Shown here in pieces: positions 5,941-8,800 of a stretch of DNA of 8,800 nt (within the stretch, counting starts at the first letter, position 1; each line of letters begins with the position of its first letter). The notes beneath the pieces were generated by a model that saw only the letters and a program-made list of their open reading frames with translations, ran no database searches and was not told the DNA's origin. Source of the stretch: an uncultured Oscillibacter sp. GTDB taxonomy: Bacteria > Bacillota > Clostridia > Oscillospirales > Oscillospiraceae. The stretch covers positions 1-8,800 of the forward strand of contig CAMHBH010000091.1 in NCBI GenBank assembly GCA_946183175.1, written 5' to 3'. The position numbers were made by a program, and so were the translations under genes.

Positions 5941-7483
5941 AGACAGCCCCTCCCAGTTCGTCGTCGTGCCGGAGGCCCAGCATATACTGCCCGAGCTGTT
6001 CTTCGGTCACGCTCCCGACATCGGTAAACAGGCCGGAGAATTTGCCCTTGTACATGACCGCCAGACGGTCACTCAAAGAGAATACTTCGTTCAAGTCCGC
6101 CGAGACGAGAATCACGGCACAGCCGGCGTCGCGGTATTCGAGGAGACGCCGCCGGATGAACTCCGCCGCGCCCACGTCGATACCCCGCGTGGGCTGGTTG
6201 GCGATGATGATGTCGGGGCCGATGGAGAACTCGCGCGCGACAATCACCTTTTGGATGTTGCCGCCGGAGAGCATGCCGACATTCTGCTCCGGGTTCTTGC
6301 ACTTGACCAGGTATTCCTTGACCAGTTCGGCGGCGCGCTGGGCCAGTACCTTTGTTTTGAGAAGGAACTTCCCGGAGTAGGCCGGGTCGGTGTACTGGTT
6401 CGAGAACATGTTCTCGCGGATACTCAGATTCCCGGCGCAGCCGCTCGTCATACGGTCTTCGGGGATGTGGCCCATTTTGCGGTCGCGTACGCCCTTGACG
6501 GTGTCCTGCCGGATATCCGCGCCCTTGATGAAGATGTCGCCGCTGTAGGACTTGTTGATAGCCGTCAGCGTGTTGATGAGTTCGGACTGCCCGTTTCCCT
6601 CAACCCCGGCGATTCCGAGAATCTCGCCGCCCTTGAGGTCGAACGAGAGCTTGTCGACTTTGAGCACGCCCTGCGCGTTGTGTACGGTCAGGTCGCGCAC
6701 GGACAGCATGACTTCTTTGAGTACGGGCGGCTTTTTGTCGAACGTCAGCACGACCTCGCGGCCCACCATCAGTTTCGACATGTCGTCGGTGCTGATTTCG
6801 GAGACCTCGTAGGTGCCCATGCTCCGCCCGTTGCGCATAATCGTGGCGCGGTTGCAGATACGCTTGATTTCGTCCAGCTTGTGGGAGATGAAAATAATCG
6901 TGTGCCCGTCGGCGCGGAGTTTCTCAAGCTGTACGAACAGCTCGTCGGTCTCCTGCGGGGTGAGTACGGCGGTAGGTTCGTCGAGAATCAGGATATCCGC
7001 GCCGCGGTAGAGCGCCTTCAGGATTTCGACTTTCTGCTTGACGCCCACCGGGATTTCCTCTACTTTCGCGGTCACGTCGATGTCGAAATTGTACTGCTCC
7101 GCGATTCTCCGGGCCTCGTCGACGGCCTTTTTCATGTCGATGAAGAGGCCGTTCTTCGGCTCCACGCCGAGAATGATATTCTCCGCCACCGTCAGCGACG
7201 GCACGAGCATAAAGTGCTGGTGTACCATGCCGATACCCTTGCTGATGGCGTCCATGGGGGATTTTATCGTCGTCTCCTCCCCGTTGAGGATGATTTTTCC
7301 GGAATCGGGGGTTTCAATCCCGAAAAGCACCTTCATGAGGGTACTTTTCCCCGCGCCGTTCTCCCCGAGGAGGGAGTGGATTTCGCCCTTTTTCAGGGTC
7401 AGGCTGACATCTTCGTTGGCAACGACGCCGTTGCCGTAGATTTTCATGATGTTTTGCATCTGCAAGACATACTGTTCAGACAT
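5930..7483 (-). CDS. nupO: Nucleoside ABC transporter ATP-binding protein, two ATPase domains (NupO-like)
   Basis: This 517-residue protein has two fused ABC ATPase domains and energises nucleoside import at the cytoplasmic face. Domain 1 has Walker A GENGAGKST (40-48), Q-loop Gln89, Walker B ILILDEPTA (164-172) with Glu169, and H-loop His201. Its signature is degenerate (PVGVKQK at 145-151 instead of LSGGQ). Domain 2 is the mirror case: a good signature LSGGNIQK (405-412), but Walker A reads GVEGNGQSE (293-301) with Gln in place of Lys, the Walker B Glu is Gln430 (ANQPTRGID), and the H-loop His is Ser461. The complex should therefore have one active ATP site (domain 1 Walker motifs plus domain 2 signature) and one degenerate site, as is usual for sugar and nucleoside importers of this class. 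The start is 37 nt after the lipoprotein stop, with AGGGGGA 7 nt before the ATG. It overlaps nupP by 11 nt. Confidence 0.95.
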   Translation of the reverse strand: MSEQYVLQMQNIMKIYGNGVVANEDVSLTLKKGEIHSLLGENGAGKSTLMKVLFGIETPDSGKIILNGEETTIKSPMDAISKGIGMVHQHFMLVPSLTVAENIILGVEPKNGLFIDMKKAVDEARRIAEQYNFDIDVTAKVEEIPVGVKQKVEILKALYRGADILILDEPTAVLTPQETDELFVQLEKLRADGHTIIFISHKLDEIKRICNRATIMRNGRSMGTYEVSEISTDDMSKLMVGREVVLTFDKKPPVLKEVMLSVRDLTVHNAQGVLKVDKLSFDLKGGEILGIAGVEGNGQSELINTLTAINKSYSGDIFIKGADIRQDTVKGVRDRKMGHIPEDRMTSGCAGNLSIRENMFSNQYTDPAYSGKFLLKTKVLAQRAAELVKEYLVKCKNPEQNVGMLSGGNIQKVIVAREFSIGPDIIIANQPTRGIDVGAAEFIRRRLLEYRDAGCAVILVSADLNEVFSLSDRLAVMYKGKFSGLFTDVGSVTEEQLGQYMLGLRHDDELGGAVYER

Positions 7484-7520
7484 ACTGCTTTCCCCCTGTC
7501 TGTACGGCTGACGCCGCGCG

Positions 7521-8630
7521 TCACTGAAGGGCGACCGAGGCCTTGAGCGATTCGATTTCGTCCGTGCTCATCGTCGCGGAGGTGTAGACCTGAATCTCGC
7601 CGGCGGAAATCCGCGCTTCCAGCTCGTCCACGGCGGCGCGGACATCTTCGGGAACCATTTCCTCGTAGTGCGCGTCCTTGACGAGGTTCACGCCGCCCTC
7701 GGCAAAGCCGAAATAGGCCTGTGTGCCGTAGGCCAGTGTGCCGTCGAGGTCCTGCTTGAGAGACAGGTAAAGGGCGTTGCCCACGTTCTTGAGGGCGGAA
7801 GTGGGGATATAGGGGGCGTAGTCGGGGAGAAGCGCGGCCTGGTCGGAGTCGACGCCGAAGGCGAGTTTATTGGTCTCCTTGGCGGCCTCCAGCAGGCCCA
7901 TTCCCGCAGAACCGGCTACGTTGAAGCCGCAATCCGCGCCCGCGTTGAACATGGCGAGGGAGAGGTCTTTTCCCTTTGCGGAGTCCTCGTAGTTGCCGAC
8001 CATGCTGACGGCGACTTTGATGTCGGGCCTGGCGTCGCGCGCGCCCTGGATGTAGCCGACGAGGAAATCGTTGATAACCTTGCCGGCCATGCCGCCGAGG
8101 AAGCAGATTGCGCCGCTCTGGGAGAGCATAGCGGCCTCCGCGCCGACAAGATACGAGACCTCGTTCTGCTTGAAGAGGATGTTGTAAAGGTTCGTAGGGT
8201 TGCCGTTGGCCTCGAAGTCGTAGGCCTCGTCGAAGAGGATGAACTTCTGGTTGGGGAACTGCTCGACGGCGCTGGTGAGCGCGTCGACCATAGTAAAGGA
8301 GCCGGTGACAATCACGTCGTACTCGCCGGAGTCGCAGTAGTCGAGGATGGTCGGCTCGTAGTTGGCCTGGTCAGCCGCGCCGCCGCCCATCTGTTCTACT
8401 TTGTAGTCGAACGCGTCGCCGAGTTCGGCCTTGAGGGAGGCGAGGCCGTCGTTGGCCGAATCCCAGAAGGACTTGTCGCCGAGGGTGCCGGCAATCAGCA
8501 ACGCGACTTTGTACGTCCCGTCGCCGCCGGAGCCGGACGGCGTACCGGACGCGTTGCCGCCCCCGCACCCGGTCAGCATGGCGAGAACCAGTCCCGCCGC
8601 CAGAAGCAATGACAGTACCTTTTTCTTCAT
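7521..8630 (-). CDS. nupN: BMP-family nucleoside-binding lipoprotein (NupN/PnrA-like)
   Basis: This 369-residue protein is the extracellular substrate-binding subunit of the transporter. It has a lipoprotein signal peptide: basic MKKK, a hydrophobic core, then lipobox LTGC (19-22). Cys22 is the expected lipid-modified residue. A Gly/Ser-rich linker (to about residue 38) leads into a BMP (PF02608) periplasmic-binding fold starting at TYKVALLIAGTLGDKSF. Family landmarks are DKSFWD (52-57), GMAGKVINDF (180-189), FGVDSDQ (258-264) and TSALKNVGNAL (277-287). The usual BMP motif reads DKSFN; here the fifth residue is Trp56. The family includes PnrA of Treponema and Bacillus NupN, which bind purine or other nucleosides. 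The ATG at 8630 is chosen because AAGGAGGT lies 7 nt upstream and the signal peptide begins there. A GTG at 8729 in the same frame would coincide with the transcription start. It is the first and probably most expressed gene of the operon. Confidence 0.93.
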   Translation of the reverse strand: MKKKVLSLLLAAGLVLAMLTGCGGGNASGTPSGSGGDGTYKVALLIAGTLGDKSFWDSANDGLASLKAELGDAFDYKVEQMGGGAADQANYEPTILDYCDSGEYDVIVTGSFTMVDALTSAVEQFPNQKFILFDEAYDFEANGNPTNLYNILFKQNEVSYLVGAEAAMLSQSGAICFLGGMAGKVINDFLVGYIQGARDARPDIKVAVSMVGNYEDSAKGKDLSLAMFNAGADCGFNVAGSAGMGLLEAAKETNKLAFGVDSDQAALLPDYAPYIPTSALKNVGNALYLSLKQDLDGTLAYGTQAYFGFAEGGVNLVKDAHYEEMVPEDVRAAVDELEARISAGEIQVYTSATMSTDEIESLKASVALQ

Positions 8631-8637
8631 CTTCCAT

Positions 8638-8645
8638 ACCTCCTT
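8638..8645 (-). promoter_or_regulatory. Strong ribosome binding site fixing the lipoprotein start
   Basis: AAGGAGGT, a near-perfect anti-16S match, lies 7 nt before the ATG at 8630. It is the strongest ribosome site in the window and places the start directly at the MKKK signal peptide. Confidence 0.9.
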
Positions 8646-8653
8646 GAGTTGTT

Positions 8654-8717
8654 CTGTCCGGCGCGGCGGTTGGAAGTTGTCGCATTCAGGGGCACAATCG
8701 CCGCGACCGCCTGACAG
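8654..8717 (-). promoter_or_regulatory. Potentially structured mRNA leader of the nucleoside operon
   Basis: The 5' leader of about 98 nt can fold into nested helices. CTGTC (8717-8713) pairs with GACAG (8658-8654). GGCG (8711-8708) pairs with CGCC (8668-8665). GTCGC (8707-8703) pairs with GCGAC (8683-8679). GGC (8702-8700) pairs with GCC (8693-8691) around a 6-nt loop. The Shine-Dalgarno site stays outside the structure and there is no T-run, so it is not an obvious terminator or a sequestering hairpin. I do not recognise any known riboswitch class in it. GC-rich sequence folds easily by chance, so significance is uncertain. Confidence 0.35.
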
Positions 8718-8735
8718 GGAAGGATTCACGGGGAT

Positions 8736-8764
8736 ATTATACCTTTTTTCCGGGCGATAGTCAA
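8736..8764 (-). promoter_or_regulatory. Strong sigma-A-type promoter of the nucleoside operon
   Basis: Reading the minus strand, the -35 box is TTGACT (8764-8759) and the -10 box is a perfect TATAAT (8741-8736), with a 17-nt spacer. Transcription should start near 8729. The spacer contains TCGCCCGGAAA (8757-8747), identical in sequence and offset to the malic enzyme promoter. The heptamer CCGGAAA and its complement form an inverted repeat (8747-8753 and 8765-8771, 11 nt apart) around the -35 box, a suitable place for a repressor. Confidence 0.88.
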
Positions 8765-8800
8765 CCGGAAAGGCGATGAGGAAGCGCTGTCAAATTTTCT

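Noticed and set aside
6100..6650. Second ATPase domain of nupO as a decayed domain
   Set aside because: The missing Walker A lysine, catalytic glutamate and H-loop histidine are normal for the second domain in this importer family, and the signature motif is intact.
5513..7546. 677-codon open frame on the + strand, antisense to nupO and nupP
   Set aside because: Its codons are in exact register with the nupO codons, so stops would only appear where the sense gene uses TTA, CTA or TCA. These codons are rare in this GC-rich genome, so a long antisense frame is expected. The translation resembles no family I know.
7668..8612. 314-codon open frame on the + strand, antisense to the lipoprotein gene
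   Set aside because: It is in the same codon-register situation as above, and the sense strand clearly encodes a BMP lipoprotein with a signal peptide and ribosome site.
8631..8729. N-terminal extension of the lipoprotein from a GTG at 8729
   Set aside because: The GTG sits at the predicted transcription start with no ribosome site, and the extension would place 33 residues before a normal signal peptide that has its own strong AAGGAGGT site.
8788..8793. Perfect TTGACA on the minus strand near the right edge
   Set aside because: No acceptable -10 box lies 16-18 nt downstream, and the TTGACT/TATAAT pair just downstream is a complete promoter.

Overview
The window is GC-rich and tightly packed. 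It looks like chromosome from a Gram-positive bacterium, most likely a high-GC gut-type member of the Clostridia. Three things support this: strong AGGAGG-type ribosome sites, housekeeping (sigma-A-like) promoters with 17-nt spacers, and a BMP-lipoprotein nucleoside ABC transporter in the gene order known from Firmicutes. The taxonomic placement is inference from sequence style, not from a marker gene.

Layout. Positions 1-232 hold an AT-rich stretch, a degenerate copy of a short palindromic repeat, and a clear promoter. A malic enzyme gene follows on the + strand (233-1408). It ends at a strong hairpin terminator (1410-1457) that can serve both strands. The rest of the window (1522-8630) is one minus-strand operon of six genes. 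In transcription order these are a BMP-family substrate-binding lipoprotein (nupN-like), a double-ATPase ABC subunit (nupO-like), two permeases (nupP- and nupQ-like), an alpha-D-phosphohexomutase (pgcA-like) and a purine nucleoside phosphorylase (deoD). The operon promoter is near-consensus (8736-8764) and is followed by a leader of about 98 nt that can fold extensively.

How the genes work together. The lipoprotein captures nucleosides outside the cell and the NupOPQ-type complex imports them. DeoD cleaves purine nucleosides with phosphate to give a free base and (deoxy)ribose-1-phosphate. The phosphohexomutase sits where a phosphopentomutase would be expected, so it may convert ribose-1-phosphate to ribose-5-phosphate. 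The malic enzyme converges on this operon and makes pyruvate from malate.

Most notable observations: (1) the malic enzyme promoter and the nucleoside operon promoter share an identical 11-nt block at the same offset in their -35/-10 spacers, which suggests a common regulator; (2) the DeoD residue aligned with the catalytic Asp204 of the E. coli enzyme is Asn203 here, which may change base specificity; (3) a phosphohexomutase takes the place of DeoB; (4) two copies of a dispersed palindromic element show a compensatory base-pair change. I found no CRISPR array, rRNA, tRNA, insertion sequence or phage gene. No stretch longer than 300 bases lacks a gene.
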